Of a stretch of 64,000 bases of DNA, positions 9,598 to 19,328 are shown in pieces. The notes beneath the pieces are model-generated. The model was not told the DNA's origin. It made no database searches and saw nothing but the letters and a program-made list of their open reading frames with translations. The DNA lies in assembly GCA_943330235.2 (NCBI GenBank), contig CALQGY020000003.1:1-64000 (forward strand). Direction: 5' to 3'. The translations under genes were made by a program, and so were the position numbers. The DNA comes from Candidatus Kuenenia stuttgartensis (GTDB lineage Bacteria > Gemmatimonadota > Gemmatimonadetes > Gemmatimonadales > Gemmatimonadaceae). Within the stretch, counting starts at the first letter, position 1. Each line of letters starts with the position of its first letter.

Positions 9598-12429
9598 ATG
9601 AAGGATCGTATTCGCATCCGTGGCGCCCGCCAGCACAACCTCAAGGGCTTCGACCTCGACATCCCGCGCCGCGCCCTGACAGTCATCACGGGCGTGTCGG
9701 GGTCGGGCAAGTCGTCGCTCGCGTTTGACACGTTGTATGCCGAGGGGCAACGGCGGTACGTCGAGTCGCTCTCGTCGTACGCGCGGCAATTTCTGGAGCG
9801 CATGGAGAAGCCGCTGGTCGATTCCATCGACGGCATGTCGCCGGCGGTGGCCATCGAGCAGAAGAATCCCACGCGTACCTCCCGCAGCACGGTGGGCACC
9901 GGCACGGAGATTTACGATTATCTCCGGCTGCTCTGGGCCCGCATTGGGCGCACGTACTGTCGCGTCTGCGGTCGCGAGCTGCGCCCGGACACGGTGCAGT
10001 CGGTCACCGACGTGGCGTTGTCGCTGCCGGAGGGCACGCGGTTCGCGGTGGCCTGCCCGCTCATCCGCTCGGAACACGTGACGCATGCGGTGATTGACGA
10101 GAACCTGCGCGCGCGCGGCTTCGTCCGCATCGCCGCCGGTGAGCAGCTGCTGCACCTGGATGATGTGGCCGCGGCACAGATTGATCTGGCGACCGCACCG
10201 TCGCTGTCCATTGTGGTGGACCGCCTGCGCACCGATGCCGGCCAGCGCGGTCGCATCGCCGACGCGGTGCAGACAGCGTTTCGCGAGGGCGATGGCGATG
10301 TGCTACTGCTCTTTCCTGAGCCCATCGTGCCGCCGGAGGCGTTGCGGGCGTCGGTGAACGGTGCCACGGTGACGCGACTGCGCTTCACCGATCGATTCGA
10401 GTGCCCCAACGACGGCACCCGCGCACCGCTGCCCACGCCACAGCTGTTCTCGTTCAACAATCCGCGCGGCGCGTGCGCGACCTGCAACGGCTTCGGCGCC
10501 ACGCTCACGTACGATGAATCACTGATCGTACCCAATGCGGAGCGCTCGGTGCGCGACGGGGCCATCGATCCGTGGACGGCGCCGCGTTATGAAACGCAGC
10601 GGCGCACGGTGGTGGAGTACGCGCGCACGCTGGGCGTTTCGCCCGACGCGCCGTGGCGCACGCTCCCCGCCGCCGCTCGTACGCAGCTGCTGCGCGCCAA
10701 GACGCGCGGCTACACGGGGATCTATCCGTTTCTGGAGGCGCTGGAGGAGAAGCGCTACAAGCAGTACATCCGCATCTTCCTGCGCAAATATCAGCGGGCG
10801 ATGCCCTGCCCCGATTGCCTAGGCAGCAAGTTGCAGCCGGACGCCATGGCGGTGCGCGTGGCGAACAAGACCATCGCGGACGTGACGCAGATGCCCGTGC
10901 GCGAGCTGCGCACGTGGTTAGAGACGCTGTCGCTCACCGAAACCGAGCATCAGATCGCCGACACCGTGCTACGTGAAGCACGCTCGCGCACGCGGTTTCT
11001 GGCTGACGTTGGGCTGACGTATCTCACGCTCGACCGCGCCACCCGCACGCTCTCCGGTGGCGAGGCGCAGCGCATCACGCTGTCGAACGCCCTCGGTGCC
11101 GCGTTGGTGGATGCCACGTACGTGCTGGACGAGCCCAGCATCGGCTTGCATCCGCGCGACTTGGATCGCCTGCTGACGCTGCTCAAAGCGCTGCGTGATG
11201 GCGGTAACACGGTGATCATGGTGGAGCACGATCTCGAAGCCATGCGCATCGCCGACTACATGGTGGAGATGGGGCCGGGCGCCGGGGAATTAGGCGGCGA
11301 GGTGGTGTTCGCCGGCCCGATGGCCGACGCCGCGCAGAGCCCGCTCACGGGGCAGTATCTCACCGGCGCCCGCCGCATTGAGGTGCCCACCAAGCGCCGC
11401 GCGATCGATAAGCGGTGGGTGGAGCTGCGCGGTGCAACGGCGCACAATGTGCACAACGTGGACGTGCGCATTCCGGTGGGCGCCATGACGGTGGTGACCG
11501 GCGTGTCGGGCTCGGGCAAAAGCACGCTCGTGCACGACATTTTGTATCACGCCATCGAGTCACGACTGCACGGCGAGCATTCGGCCAAGGAGCACTTGGG
11601 CGAAACGGTGGGCACGTTCACCTCGCTCACGGGCGACGACGCGTTTGATGATGTGGTGCTGGTGGATCAGAGCCCGATCGGGAAATCGCCGCGCTCAAAT
11701 CCGGTGACGTACGTGAAGGCGTACGACGAAATCCGGCGCCTGTTCAGCGAGACTACGCTGGCCCGCACGCGCGGCTACGGCCCGGGGCACTTCTCGTTCA
11801 ACGTGCAAGGCGGCCGCTGCGAAACGTGCGAGGGCGCCGGCGCGATTGAAGTGGAGATGGTGTTCATGGCGGACGTGTTCGTCCCGTGCGATGCGTGCGG
11901 CGGCAAGCGTTTTAAGCCGGAGCTGCTGGAGGTGCGCTTCAAGAACAAGACGATCGCCGACGTGCTGGAGCTGACGGTGGACGAATCGATCAAGTTCTTC
12001 CCGCGCGAAGACAAGCTCGCGCAGGCGCTGTGGCACGTGCAGCAAGTGGGATTGGGCTACCTTCGTCTGGGTCAGCCGGCCACGACGCTCTCGGGCGGCG
12101 AAGCCCAACGCCTCAAGATCGCGCGCGAATTGGCGCTGTCCGCCAAGGGCGGCGCACGGAAGCTCTACGTGCTGGACGAACCCACGACGGGGTTGCACCT
12201 GGAGGATATCCGGCGACTGGCCACGGTGTTCGAGCGATTGCTGGAGCAGGGGCACACGTTGCTCTTGATCGAGCACAATCTGGATGTGATCAAGTTGGCG
12301 GATTGGATTATCGACATGGGGCCGGACGGTGGGGATGGCGGAGGAACGGTGGTGGCGATGGGCCGCCCGGAGTCGATCGCGCAGGTGTCGGAGAGTCATA
12401 CGGGGCACTGGCTCAAGACGGTGCTGTAG
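9598..12429 (+). CDS. uvrA: UvrABC excinuclease subunit A
   Basis: MKDRIRIRGARQHNLKGFDLDIPRRALTVITGVSGSGKSSLAFDTLYAEGQRRYVESLSSYARQFLERMEKP...; two ABC ATPase domains, CxxC zinc motifs, KPELLEVRFKNKTIADVLELTVDE. ATG at 9598 is in frame with the longer ORF. Confidence 0.98.
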   Translation: MKDRIRIRGARQHNLKGFDLDIPRRALTVITGVSGSGKSSLAFDTLYAEGQRRYVESLSSYARQFLERMEKPLVDSIDGMSPAVAIEQKNPTRTSRSTVGTGTEIYDYLRLLWARIGRTYCRVCGRELRPDTVQSVTDVALSLPEGTRFAVACPLIRSEHVTHAVIDENLRARGFVRIAAGEQLLHLDDVAAAQIDLATAPSLSIVVDRLRTDAGQRGRIADAVQTAFREGDGDVLLLFPEPIVPPEALRASVNGATVTRLRFTDRFECPNDGTRAPLPTPQLFSFNNPRGACATCNGFGATLTYDESLIVPNAERSVRDGAIDPWTAPRYETQRRTVVEYARTLGVSPDAPWRTLPAAARTQLLRAKTRGYTGIYPFLEALEEKRYKQYIRIFLRKYQRAMPCPDCLGSKLQPDAMAVRVANKTIADVTQMPVRELRTWLETLSLTETEHQIADTVLREARSRTRFLADVGLTYLTLDRATRTLSGGEAQRITLSNALGAALVDATYVLDEPSIGLHPRDLDRLLTLLKALRDGGNTVIMVEHDLEAMRIADYMVEMGPGAGELGGEVVFAGPMADAAQSPLTGQYLTGARRIEVPTKRRAIDKRWVELRGATAHNVHNVDVRIPVGAMTVVTGVSGSGKSTLVHDILYHAIESRLHGEHSAKEHLGETVGTFTSLTGDDAFDDVVLVDQSPIGKSPRSNPVTYVKAYDEIRRLFSETTLARTRGYGPGHFSFNVQGGRCETCEGAGAIEVEMVFMADVFVPCDACGGKRFKPELLEVRFKNKTIADVLELTVDESIKFFPREDKLAQALWHVQQVGLGYLRLGQPATTLSGGEAQRLKIARELALSAKGGARKLYVLDEPTTGLHLEDIRRLATVFERLLEQGHTLLLIEHNLDVIKLADWIIDMGPDGGDGGGTVVAMGRPESIAQVSESHTGHWLKTVL

Positions 12430-12451
12430 GCCGGCTCCGCGTGAGTCCGCA

Positions 12452-12930
12452 TTGAGGGAGCAGCGGTGCGTGCGACGGGGGGCATGCTTCCGCTGACCCC
12501 CTGCTCCCTTGAGCTGTTCCTCGATTCTGCGACTCCAAGCGCAGCGGGGATCCCAACGCTGGGGCGGTGCACAGCACGGGACAGAAAGAACGGCAACGAC
12601 ATCCGGAGTCGCAGGATCGAGGAACCGATGCAGGATAGAGGGAGCAGAGGTGCGTGCGACTCGGGGCATGCTTCCGCTGACCCCCTGCTCCCTTGAGCTG
12701 TTCCTCGATCCTGCGACTCCAAGCGCAGCGGGGATCCCAACGCTGGGGCGGTGCACAGCACGGGACAGCAAGAACGGCAACGACATCCGGAGTCGCAGGA
12801 TCGAGGAACCGATGCAGGATTGAGGGAGCAGAGGTGGGTGCGACGCGGGGCATGCTTCCGCTGACCCCCTGCTCCCTTGAGCTGTTCCTCGGTCCTGCGA
12901 CTCCAAGCGCAGCGGGGATCCCAGCGCGCG
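12452..12930. repeat. Tandem intergenic repeat, period 184 bp, about 2.6 copies, each with two nested inverted repeats
   Basis: 'gagggagcag' recurs at 12454, 12638 and 12822 (spacing 184); 'catgcttccgctgaccccctgctcccttgagctgttcctcg' recurs at 12483, 12667 and 12851. Arms ttcctcgatcctgcgactcc / ggagtcgcaggatcgaggaa and gggagcag / ctgctccc. Confidence 0.97.
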
Positions 12931-13041
12931 AGCCATTCAAACAAACGCCCCCATCCGTGCATTTCCCACCCGCCCTCGCTTGACTTGTACCTCCACCTCA
13001 ATGAAATTCTGAGGCTCTGGGGTTTGCGCCTCAGGGAGTAT

Positions 13042-13114
13042 TCCCGGGTAGCTCAGGTGGTAGAGCAGGTGACTGTTAATCACCCTGTCGGGGGTTCGAG
13101 TCCCTCCCCGGGAG
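13042..13114 (+). tRNA. tRNA-Asn (anticodon GTT)
   Basis: tcccgggtagctcaggtggtagagcaggtgactGTTaatcaccctgtcgggggttcgagtccctccccgggag: cloverleaf with tcccggg/cccggga acceptor stem and ggttcgagtcc T-arm. Confidence 0.96.
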
Positions 13115-13137
13115 CTGTTGAAAATCAACAAGTTACA

Positions 13138-13172
13138 GAACAGGCGATCACAAACGTGGTCGCCTGTTTTGC
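13138..13172 (+). terminator. Intrinsic terminator after tRNA-Asn
   Basis: acaggcga-tcacaaacgtgg-tcgcctgt followed by tttg. Confidence 0.75.
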
Positions 13173-13338
13173 GTTGGGGGACACACCGGGGACACTCCGC
13201 CCCCCTGCAAGCGCGCCGACCCCAATGCACGGGCATGTAGCCCTCCGTTACCGCGTCGCTGCACCACCGCGCGCCAATCGTCACACCATCAGAGGACGTT
13301 GAGGGACCCGATGCGGTCTCCCCCTCACGCTCCGATGG

Positions 13339-16059
13339 ATGCCCTTCCCTCCTGTTCGCATATTCGCCGCGACGTTCGCCGTCGCGCTTGCCGTGGCCAT
13401 CGTCAGTACCAGCGCCTCCGCGCAGACCGGCAGCGTTGCCGGTGTCATCACCGGCCCGCGCGGCACCCCGGTCGCCGGCGCGCGCATCGCCGCCACGCGA
13501 CTGCCGTCTGGCCCCTCGTTCACCGCGCTCTCCGGCAGCGACGGCCGGTTTAGCATCACCGCGGTCCGCGTGGGCGGTCCGTACTCCATTAGTGTTCGCG
13601 GCCTCGGCTATCAGCCTAAAACGCAGGACAGCGTCTTCATCAAGGCCGGCGAGCGCACGACGGTCAACGTCACGCTCACCGCGGCCGATACGCGCCAGCT
13701 GGAACAGATGACCGTCGTGGGTTCGCGCACCGCGCCGCGGACCTCGCTCACCAGCCTCGCGCCGGTGGACGTGATCTCGCGCGAAGCCATCGACCAGACC
13801 GGATCCGCCGAGTTGGTGGAAACGATCGCCAGCCTCGTCCCCTCGTTCAACGTGCAGACGCTGCCTGCGCTAGACGCGACGATCTTTGTGCGGCCAGCGC
13901 GCCTGCGCAATCTCTCGCCCGACCAGACGCTGGTGCTGCTCAACGGCAAGCGCATCCATCGCTCGGCGATGATGATGAACCCCAGCTACGGCAGCGCCTT
14001 CCAAGCGCCGGACCTCGACCAGATCGCCAACTCGGCCCTCAAGTCGGTGGACGTGCTGCGCGACGGCTCGGCGGCGCAGTACGGCTCCGACGCGATCGCC
14101 GGCGTGATCAACATGAACCTCGACGACAGCCCCGGCGTCCGCGGCTTCGCGCAGTACGGCCGCCAGTTCGCCGGCGACGGCGAAGGCCCGCGGCTTGGCC
14201 TGCACGGTGGCATCCGCAAGAACACGAGCTTCCTGGCGCTTACCGGCGAATACGTGAAGTCGGGACTCACCTCGCGCTCGGAACAGGGCACCAATGCCAC
14301 GGCGTCGCAGGCGGCGTATCCGAATGTGAAGGTTCCCAACCCCGCCGTGAACTGGGGCAAGCCGGAACGTGAGGCCACGCGGCTGGCCATGACGGCCGGC
14401 CACGATGTGGGCAGCGTGTCGTTGTACTCCTTCGGGACCTTCGGCAAAGGCACCGGCGTGGGCGACTTCAACTACCGCGGACCGGTGGGCGCGTACGCGA
14501 GCGTGTTCAAGACCAGCTCCGTGTTTCCGGGGTGGAATCTGCTGTCGCTGTACCCGGCCGGCTTCACGCCGCACTTCGGGAGCCACGACATCGACATGAG
14601 CCTCGTGGCCGGCGCCAAGACCGAACGCGCCAACGGCCTCAAGCTCGACCTCAGCGTCGGCTCGGGTCGCAATCGCATCGACTACTTCATGACCAATTCC
14701 ATCAACGCGTCGCTCGGCCCGAACAGCCCGACGTCGTTTGATGACGGTGCGGTGGAGCAGAAGGAGCTCAACGTGAACGCAGACGGCTCGTATCCGCTGC
14801 CGCGCATTGGCAAGGCCGATGCTGGCACGCTCGCGTTTGGCGCTGAGCATCGCTCCGAGCGGTTTACGATCATCGCCGGTGAGCCTGCGTCGTACACGTT
14901 TGGTCCGGGCGCGTACGGCACGCCGGCGCTGCCTTGCTGCTCCAACGGCTTTCCCGGCTACGCACCGGTGAACGCCGGCTCGCATACCCAGAACAGCGAC
15001 GCCGCGTACATCGATCTCGATCTGCCGATCACCAAAGCGTTGACCGTGGCCGCGGCCACGCGCTACGAGCACTTCTCCACCTTCGGCCAGTCGGTGACGT
15101 ACAAGCTGGCCACGCGACTTGCGCTCACCTCGCAGTTGGCGCTGCGCGGTACCATGTCCACCGGCTTCCGCGCGCCCACCACGGCGCAGTTGTACAGCGA
15201 AGGCTTGTCGCAGTTCCTGCCCAACGCCACCTCGTCCATCACGACCACGGGCCGCTTCAGCCCCGTTGGTCCGGTGGCCCAACTGCTGAATAAGCGGACC
15301 GGCGTCAGCATCAAGCCGTTGGAGCCGGAAACGTCGCGCAGCGCGTCCGGCGGTGTGGTGTGGGAAAGCGGCTTCGGGCTGCAGACGACGCTCGATGTCT
15401 ACCAGATCGACATTGCGCATCGTTTGAACACGAGCACGTCGTACACGCTGACCGCCGCAGAAAACGCCGCGCTCACCGCGCTGCGCATTCCGAACTTGCA
15501 GGACATCTTCTCGGCGAACTTCCTGCAGAACGACTACAACACGCGCAACCGCGGTATGGACCTGGTCACCGTGTATGGACACGGACTGGGCGCCGGCAAG
15601 CTCACGCTCACCGCCGCGCTGAGCTACCTCTCCACGCAGATCACCGGCGGCTCGCGCGCGCTCAACCCGTACGCGAAGCAGATGACCGAGAATTCGCTGC
15701 CGAAGAAGCGCGCCACGGTGTCGGCGAGCTACAAGGTGGGCGGGTTGGATATCACGGGCCGCGTGCGCTACTACGGCGAGTGGTCGGACTGGACCGATGC
15801 CTTCCCCGCCAACGCCGCGCCGGGCACGACGTACCCGACCTACGCGCCGCAGACGTTCAAGGCCATGCCGTTCACGGACCTCGTTGCGACCTACACCGTG
15901 AACCGCTTCCTCGACGTCCGCCTGGGCGCCGAGAACGTGATGAACACGTATCCCGACCGGTCCAAGTACCAGAGCTTCCGCGGCCTGATTTACTCGCGCA
16001 ACTCGCCGTACAGCACGGACGGTGGCTACTACTACTCGCGCCTCGATTTCCACTTCTAA
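13339..16059 (+). CDS. TonB-dependent receptor
   Basis: Signal peptide; CarboxypepD_reg-like domain; plug VDVISREAIDQTGSAELVETIASLVPSFN; ends with aromatic beta-signal YYYSRLDFHF. Confidence 0.92.
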   Translation: MPFPPVRIFAATFAVALAVAIVSTSASAQTGSVAGVITGPRGTPVAGARIAATRLPSGPSFTALSGSDGRFSITAVRVGGPYSISVRGLGYQPKTQDSVFIKAGERTTVNVTLTAADTRQLEQMTVVGSRTAPRTSLTSLAPVDVISREAIDQTGSAELVETIASLVPSFNVQTLPALDATIFVRPARLRNLSPDQTLVLLNGKRIHRSAMMMNPSYGSAFQAPDLDQIANSALKSVDVLRDGSAAQYGSDAIAGVINMNLDDSPGVRGFAQYGRQFAGDGEGPRLGLHGGIRKNTSFLALTGEYVKSGLTSRSEQGTNATASQAAYPNVKVPNPAVNWGKPEREATRLAMTAGHDVGSVSLYSFGTFGKGTGVGDFNYRGPVGAYASVFKTSSVFPGWNLLSLYPAGFTPHFGSHDIDMSLVAGAKTERANGLKLDLSVGSGRNRIDYFMTNSINASLGPNSPTSFDDGAVEQKELNVNADGSYPLPRIGKADAGTLAFGAEHRSERFTIIAGEPASYTFGPGAYGTPALPCCSNGFPGYAPVNAGSHTQNSDAAYIDLDLPITKALTVAAATRYEHFSTFGQSVTYKLATRLALTSQLALRGTMSTGFRAPTTAQLYSEGLSQFLPNATSSITTTGRFSPVGPVAQLLNKRTGVSIKPLEPETSRSASGGVVWESGFGLQTTLDVYQIDIAHRLNTSTSYTLTAAENAALTALRIPNLQDIFSANFLQNDYNTRNRGMDLVTVYGHGLGAGKLTLTAALSYLSTQITGGSRALNPYAKQMTENSLPKKRATVSASYKVGGLDITGRVRYYGEWSDWTDAFPANAAPGTTYPTYAPQTFKAMPFTDLVATYTVNRFLDVRLGAENVMNTYPDRSKYQSFRGLIYSRNSPYSTDGGYYYSRLDFHF

Positions 16060-16127
16060 GCGCGTCCGGTCGGCTGGTGGGCGTTGTCCCACGAGTGATT
16101 GATTGGCCAATGTTGAGCGTGCGTACG

Positions 16128-16170
16128 ACAACGGCCCGCCAGCGTGATGCTGGCGGGCCGTTGTGTTTTT
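16128..16170 (+). terminator. Strong intrinsic terminator after the TonB receptor
   Basis: acaacggcccgccagc-gtgat-gctggcgggccgttgt + gttttt. Confidence 0.9.
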
Positions 16171-16261
16171 GCGGTAACGACTGCGGCGACGACTGCGGTG
16201 ATAAACGCGTAGGTGCATGCGTCGGCAAACGCCTTGCTGCGCGCGACGCACACCGCGCGCC

Positions 16262-16879
16262 TCACCGGCCGTTCTGCAGCACCTCGTAGTTCGCGCCGAT
16301 TTTTCGCACGTATCCCAGCGTCTCCTGGTAGCGCCAGCGCGGAATCTCCGGCGCGACCGCCTCAATGCTGGGCCAGATGGCGTGATCGAGATGCTTGGCA
16401 CGCGCGGCCGCTGCCGCGCGCGTGATGGGCCCCTCGCCCGCGTTGTACGTGCCGAACATGAACGGGAACCGTGCGCTGTCGGGCACGGAGCTGGCCCACA
16501 TCGTCCACAGATCGCGATCGTGCAGGATACCGGCGGCGATGTTCCACTCGGGATCATCGATGGACGTGAAGCGCGGCACGTGCGTCGCGATGGCCTGATA
16601 CGTGGACGGCATGAGCTGCATCAGGCCTCGCGCGCCCACGCGACTGACGGCGCGCGGATTGAGTTCGCTTTCGGCCATAGCCTGCGCCTTGAAGTGCCGC
16701 CAATCGAAGGCCACGCTGAAGTAGCGCTTGGAATACTTGCGGAAGATGGCGTCGTACTTGGACGACACCGCCGCCCCCGCGGCGCCGGTGCGCTGCGCCG
16801 CGCTGGTGTGCCAGGGCAACAGGACCGCGCACGCCGCAGCGCAGGCGACGACCGCCCGCCGTACCACCCAATGGGTCAT
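16262..16879 (-). CDS. Lytic transglycosylase (SLT domain)
   Basis: FKAQAMAESELNPRAVSRVGARGLMQLMPSTYQAIA...GTYNAGEGPI; signal peptide from MTHWVVRRAVVACAAACAVLLPWHTSAA. Confidence 0.9.
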   Translation of the reverse strand: MTHWVVRRAVVACAAACAVLLPWHTSAAQRTGAAGAAVSSKYDAIFRKYSKRYFSVAFDWRHFKAQAMAESELNPRAVSRVGARGLMQLMPSTYQAIATHVPRFTSIDDPEWNIAAGILHDRDLWTMWASSVPDSARFPFMFGTYNAGEGPITRAAAAARAKHLDHAIWPSIEAVAPEIPRWRYQETLGYVRKIGANYEVLQNGR

Positions 16880-16887
16880 GGCGCGCC

Positions 16888-17091
16888 TCAGTTGAGGGAG
16901 TGCCCGATGATGATCGCGATGGAGAGGAAGATGGCGGCGATGAAGATCGCGACCGCGATGTTCCCCTTCTTGAGCTCCTCGGGGAAATCGACCTGCGGGG
17001 TGAGCCGGTCGATGAGCCGGTAGCTCAGAAACATGAGGATGACGCCGAAAATGGCATACCCGAAATTGACCGCCAAGATGGACAGCTGCAC
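16888..17091 (-). CDS. Small membrane protein, DUF350-like
   Basis: MQLSILAVNFGYAIFGVILMFLSYRLIDRLTPQVDFPEELKKGNIAVAIFIAAIFLSIAIIIGHSLN: two TM segments with DUF350-type layout. Confidence 0.75.
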   Translation of the reverse strand: MQLSILAVNFGYAIFGVILMFLSYRLIDRLTPQVDFPEELKKGNIAVAIFIAAIFLSIAIIIGHSLN

Positions 17092-17297
17092 GCGACCTCC
17101 GCTGCGGGTGGAACACGCCGAACCGTTAGGCGAAGGTACGGCGCGGGGCGCGCGGGGGCTACGTCACCGCCGTCTCCCCCTGACCCCGCCGTGCGCGTCG
17201 TGGTATTCTCGGGCGTTCGGGGACGCCGCCGTTCACGCGCCCCCCGCCCACCTCGCGCCGGCTTGTCCGGCCCACCGCGCCGCACGGGAGATGTCGC

Positions 17298-19127
17298 ATG
17301 AGCAGTACGCCACACGATCGCCTCGACCACCTGCAGACCCAGGTCGCCGCCATGGCCGAGGAGCTGGAAGCTCACTCGGGCATCGACCGGCGGCAGTTCA
17401 TGTACTTCTCGATGGTGGCCGCGGCCGCCAGTACGTTCGGCGCGGAGTCGGCGCGTGCCATGGGCGCCAACGTCCCGTCGCTGGACCACTGGACGCCTGA
17501 TGTGGAGATGCCGGTCAGCCTGTTCCAGCCGCCCGCGCAAACGCCGCTGGCGCTGGGCAATGGCGAAGCACCCGCACTGACGTTTCAGGCCTACCCGGGC
17601 GGCACCGGCGCACTCATGGAGAAGCTGGCCCGCGAGCGCGGCCGCGCGGCGTTCGATCGCGCCGTGTTTCTGGTGGAGAAGTCCACCGGCGCCATGCCCA
17701 CGTCCGACGAAGACTTGGCCTTCCTGCCGGCGCACCGCATCTCGGCGCTCATTAAGGAGCGCAAGCTCACGTCGGCGCGCATCACGGACATCTACCTCGC
17801 GCGACTCAAGAAGCTCAACCCGACGTTGCTCTGCGCCGTGACCATCATGGAGGACTCGGCCCGCGCCGAAGCCAAGAAGGCCGACGCTGAGATTGCCGCC
17901 GGGAAGTATCGCGGCGCCCTGCACGGCGTGCCGTACGGCATCAAGGACCTGTTCTCGACGAAGGGCGTGCCCACTACATGGGGCGCGAAGGATTTTGAAG
18001 ATCGCATCATCGACGAAGACGCCGAGATTGTGGTGCGGCTGCGCGAAGCGGGTGCGGTGCTGCTGGCCAAGTTGTCCACCGGGTTGTTCGCGCAGAACGA
18101 CCAGTGGTTTCGCGGGCGCACCAACAATCCGTGGAACCTGAACATCGGTGCCAGCGGCTCGTCGGCCGGCCCTGCGTCGGCCACGGCGGCCGGGTGCGTG
18201 GCGTTCAGCATCGGCACGGAGACGCAGGGATCGATTGTGTCGCCGTCCACGCGCTGCGGCTTGAGCGCGCTCCGTCCCACCTTCGGCCGGTCCACACGTC
18301 ACGGCGGCATGGTGCTGGCGTGGTCGCAGGATCGCGTCGGGCCAATCTGCCGCACCATCGAAGACTGCGCGATGGTCTTCAACGCGTATCACGGCGTGGA
18401 CGAGAAGGACCCGTCTACCCTTACGACACCGTTCCAGTTTGACCGCGCCATCAAGCTGGCGTCGTTGCGCGTGGGCGTGGACCCGCAGGCGCCCAAGGAG
18501 CTGGTGGACAAGCTCAAGGCACTGGGCATGAATCCCAAGGACGTGGGACCACGTCCCACGGTGCCAGGCGTGGGTGGCGGCGGGTTGAATGTGGAGTACG
18601 CCGCCGCGTTTGATTCGTATGTGCAGCGGAAGGCGAAGGAGATCGGACTGGACTTGAATGCCCTCCCCGCGCCCGCCGCAGGTGGTCGCGGTGGCGCGGC
18701 GCCGTTTGGCAATGCGCCGCCAAACACCAGCCCCATGGCACCGGCCGACTGGAATCCGCGCTTCGTGGGCGGACGCACAGCGCTGGCGTTTGAGTTCATG
18801 CAGAACCAGCGCCGCCGCATGGTGCTGGTGGCCAAGTGGGGCGAGTACATGAAGGATCTTGATCTGTTCATCGGCGGCCCGAATGCCGACGTGGGACCGA
18901 ACGCGCAGACGGGCCATCCGTGCGCCGTGGTACCGTACAAGTTCGACGTACCGCAGTTCGGCGGCGGCGGTGGTCGCGGCGGTGATACGACGCCGGCACC
19001 GACGTACAAGCCGCAGCCCATTTGCGGCGTGATTACCGGCGCGCTGTTCAACGACGACAAGATTCTGTCGGTGGCGCACCAGTTCCAGAAGGCGACGGAC
19101 TTCCACACGAAGCGGCCGGCGCTCTAA
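17298..19127 (+). CDS. Amidase-signature family hydrolase, probably Tat-exported
   Basis: GVPYGIKDLFSTKGVPTT, GASGSSAGPASATAAGCVAFSIGTETQGSIVSPSTRCGLSALRPTFGRS (Lys-Ser-Ser signature); N-terminal DRRQFMYFSMVAAAASTFGAESARA twin-arginine-like signal. Confidence 0.9.
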   Translation: MSSTPHDRLDHLQTQVAAMAEELEAHSGIDRRQFMYFSMVAAAASTFGAESARAMGANVPSLDHWTPDVEMPVSLFQPPAQTPLALGNGEAPALTFQAYPGGTGALMEKLARERGRAAFDRAVFLVEKSTGAMPTSDEDLAFLPAHRISALIKERKLTSARITDIYLARLKKLNPTLLCAVTIMEDSARAEAKKADAEIAAGKYRGALHGVPYGIKDLFSTKGVPTTWGAKDFEDRIIDEDAEIVVRLREAGAVLLAKLSTGLFAQNDQWFRGRTNNPWNLNIGASGSSAGPASATAAGCVAFSIGTETQGSIVSPSTRCGLSALRPTFGRSTRHGGMVLAWSQDRVGPICRTIEDCAMVFNAYHGVDEKDPSTLTTPFQFDRAIKLASLRVGVDPQAPKELVDKLKALGMNPKDVGPRPTVPGVGGGGLNVEYAAAFDSYVQRKAKEIGLDLNALPAPAAGGRGGAAPFGNAPPNTSPMAPADWNPRFVGGRTALAFEFMQNQRRRMVLVAKWGEYMKDLDLFIGGPNADVGPNAQTGHPCAVVPYKFDVPQFGGGGGRGGDTTPAPTYKPQPICGVITGALFNDDKILSVAHQFQKATDFHTKRPAL

Positions 19128-19148
19128 GCCGAGGCAGGCCCGCGGCAC

Positions 19149-19189
19149 CAAGGGGGGCGAGGGGATGCTGGATTCCCCCTCGCCCCTTG
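19149..19189 (+). terminator. Terminator-like hairpin after the amidase gene
   Basis: caaggggggcgagggg-atgctggatt-ccccctcgccccttg; no clear T-tract. Confidence 0.5.
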
Positions 19190-19328
19190 TCGCGTCATCC
19201 CCGTGAAAGGATGCGTGGGCGATCTTGGTAGGTTCCCACGTTCCTCATTCTCCGGCACGCATGTTCATGCCCCGTTGGTCCGTCGTTGAACTCCTCGCTG
19301 CGCGTGCTCCCGCAGCCGGTGTGCACCC

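Noticed and set aside
12452-12930. CRISPR-like array suspected from regular direct repeats
   Set aside because: Unit is 184 bp with the whole unit conserved, no unique spacers and no cas genes; better explained as a tandem structured repeat.
11695-13001. Long minus-strand and plus-strand ORFs over the repeat array (e.g. 11695..12936, 12396..13001, 12413..12940)
   Set aside because: They read through the tandem repeats in several frames and antisense to uvrA; the repeated peptide blocks are a by-product of the DNA repeat.
13870-16557. 895-aa minus-strand ORF antisense to the second TonB receptor
   Set aside because: Low-complexity R/A/V/G/H composition; overlaps a clear receptor gene and a terminator; shadow ORF.
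17025-19151. 708-aa minus-strand ORF antisense to the amidase
   Set aside because: Same shadow-ORF composition; amidase motifs on the plus strand are decisive.
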